Shown in pieces: positions 63,466 through 64,000 of a DNA stretch of 64,000 bases. The notes beneath the pieces are model-generated. The model was not told the DNA's origin. It worked only from the letters and a program-made list of their open reading frames with translations, and made no database searches. The position numbers were made by a program, and so were the translations under genes. The stretch's first letter is position 1. Each line of letters opens with the position of its first letter. This DNA is from Polynucleobacter necessarius (GTDB lineage Bacteria; Pseudomonadota; Gammaproteobacteria; Burkholderiales; Burkholderiaceae), in assembly GCF_900095185.1 (NCBI RefSeq), contig NZ_LT606948.1, positions 1,464,509 to 1,528,508 on the forward strand. Reading direction: 5' to 3'.

Positions 63466-64000
63466 TTAGGTCAAGCTGGTATCAATTACCCGGCGCGGCG
63501 CATCTAGGTAGTCACGAGACTGCATTTCGATCAAGCGGGACACGGTTCGTGCGAATTCTGCGGTAATTTGACCCTCGGTATATAAATCCGGAGCCGGTAC
63601 CTCAGCAGACATAATGAGCTTAATTTTATGGTCGTATAAGACGTCTATTAGCCAAATAAAACGGCGTGCCTCATTAGTCATCCTTGGGGGCATATAAGGA
63701 ACGCCTGACAAAATTACCGCATGAAACTGATTGGCAAGCTCCAAATAATCATTTTGTGAGCGAGGTCCACAACAGAGCGTTTTGAAATCAAACCAAACTA
63801 CACCATCGGCCATATGCAACGGTCGTAACTCTCGGGACTCAATATATAAAACAGGTTGAGGGGTTTCTTTTTGATTGCCAATTAATGTTTTGAACATTTG
63901 CCCCAGGACAGTTTGTGTTTCTGCATTCACTGGCGCGAGATAAGCCTCTACTCGCGCCATTTGGACGCGGCGATAATCATTGCCAGCATCCACATTTAAT
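63466..64000 (-). CDS. zapE: Cell division protein ZapE (AFG1-like ATPase), C-terminal part
   Basis: The gene is cut by the window edge; the frame stays open through base 64000. It starts here at NVDAGNDYRRVQMARVEAY and includes WFDFKTLCCGPRSQNDYLEL, FIWLIDVLYDHKIKLIMSAE and the C-terminal FARTVSRLIEMQSRDYLDAP, all typical of ZapE/AFG1 ATPases that act at the division ring. The Walker motifs lie outside the window. No lesion is seen in this part. Confidence 0.88.
   Translation of the reverse strand, partial: LNVDAGNDYRRVQMARVEAYLAPVNAETQTVLGQMFKTLIGNQKETPQPVLYIESRELRPLHMADGVVWFDFKTLCCGPRSQNDYLELANQFHAVILSGVPYMPPRMTNEARRFIWLIDVLYDHKIKLIMSAEVPAPDLYTEGQITAEFARTVSRLIEMQSRDYLDAPRRVIDTSLT

Overview
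The window looks like a stretch of chromosome from a member of the Burkholderiales, most likely Polynucleobacter. Gene content and protein flavour are betaproteobacterial, G+C is in the mid-forties by eye, and the order cysS-alkA-accA-tilS-lysC and the thiC-thiO-thiS-thiG-thiE block fit. About forty genes are broken by frameshifts, nonsense codons or deletions, against about thirty intact ones. That ratio suggests a recently host-restricted lineage such as the Euplotes endosymbiont Polynucleobacter necessarius. The assignment is inference; no database search was run. Large housekeeping genes (parC, parE, cysS, trpS, lysC) contain no frameshift, so poor sequence quality is an unlikely cause of the damage.

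Layout. 0-5.3 kb: broken thiolase, rimO, phaB and phaC around an intact phaR. 5.4-11.9 kb: mostly intact housekeeping genes (pgeF, rluD, bamD, alr, lplT, tsaB) with wrecked rimI and uracil-DNA glycosylase. 11.9-18.2 kb: the whole propionyl-CoA to succinyl-CoA route (epimerase, pccA, pccB, meaB, methylmalonyl-CoA mutase), all decayed. 18.2-22 kb: remnants of a GntR regulator, c-type cytochromes and CO-dehydrogenase/xanthine-dehydrogenase-type maturation genes (MoxR, CoxE-like, MocA-like, XdhC), plus an intact RidA-like gene. 22-26.4 kb: intact parC-parE. 26.5-27.6 kb: CoA-transferase and MFS remnants. 27.6-27.8 kb: tRNA-Arg followed by a 26-bp perfect inverted repeat that carries two DnaA-box sequences. 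27.9-33.6 kb: a ruined thiamine operon in which only thiS is open, then tRNA-Asn. 33.8-46 kb: mostly remnants (DUF2252, fadD, nucleosidase, apt, yqjD/E/K-like, a PP-loop ATPase, btuB behind a well-preserved cobalamin riboswitch, a Bug-type binding protein), with intact trhP and an Smr-domain gene. 46-56 kb: a dense intact block, tRNA-Ser to trmJ. 56-64 kb: broken cysE, slyD, roxA and a methyltransferase, with intact bamC, dapA, trpS, a PHP phosphoesterase and the end of zapE.

Taken together, the losses are carbon storage (PHB), propionate/odd-chain use, B12 import, thiamine synthesis, cysteine synthesis, adenine salvage, fatty-acid activation and three ribosomal-protein modifications. What remains is DNA topology, translation, tRNA modification, cell-wall and lipid A synthesis, outer-membrane assembly and the lysine/DAP pathway. 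I found no CRISPR array, insertion sequence, prophage or obviously new multi-gene system. The most unusual non-coding structure is the DnaA-box palindrome beside tRNA-Arg.
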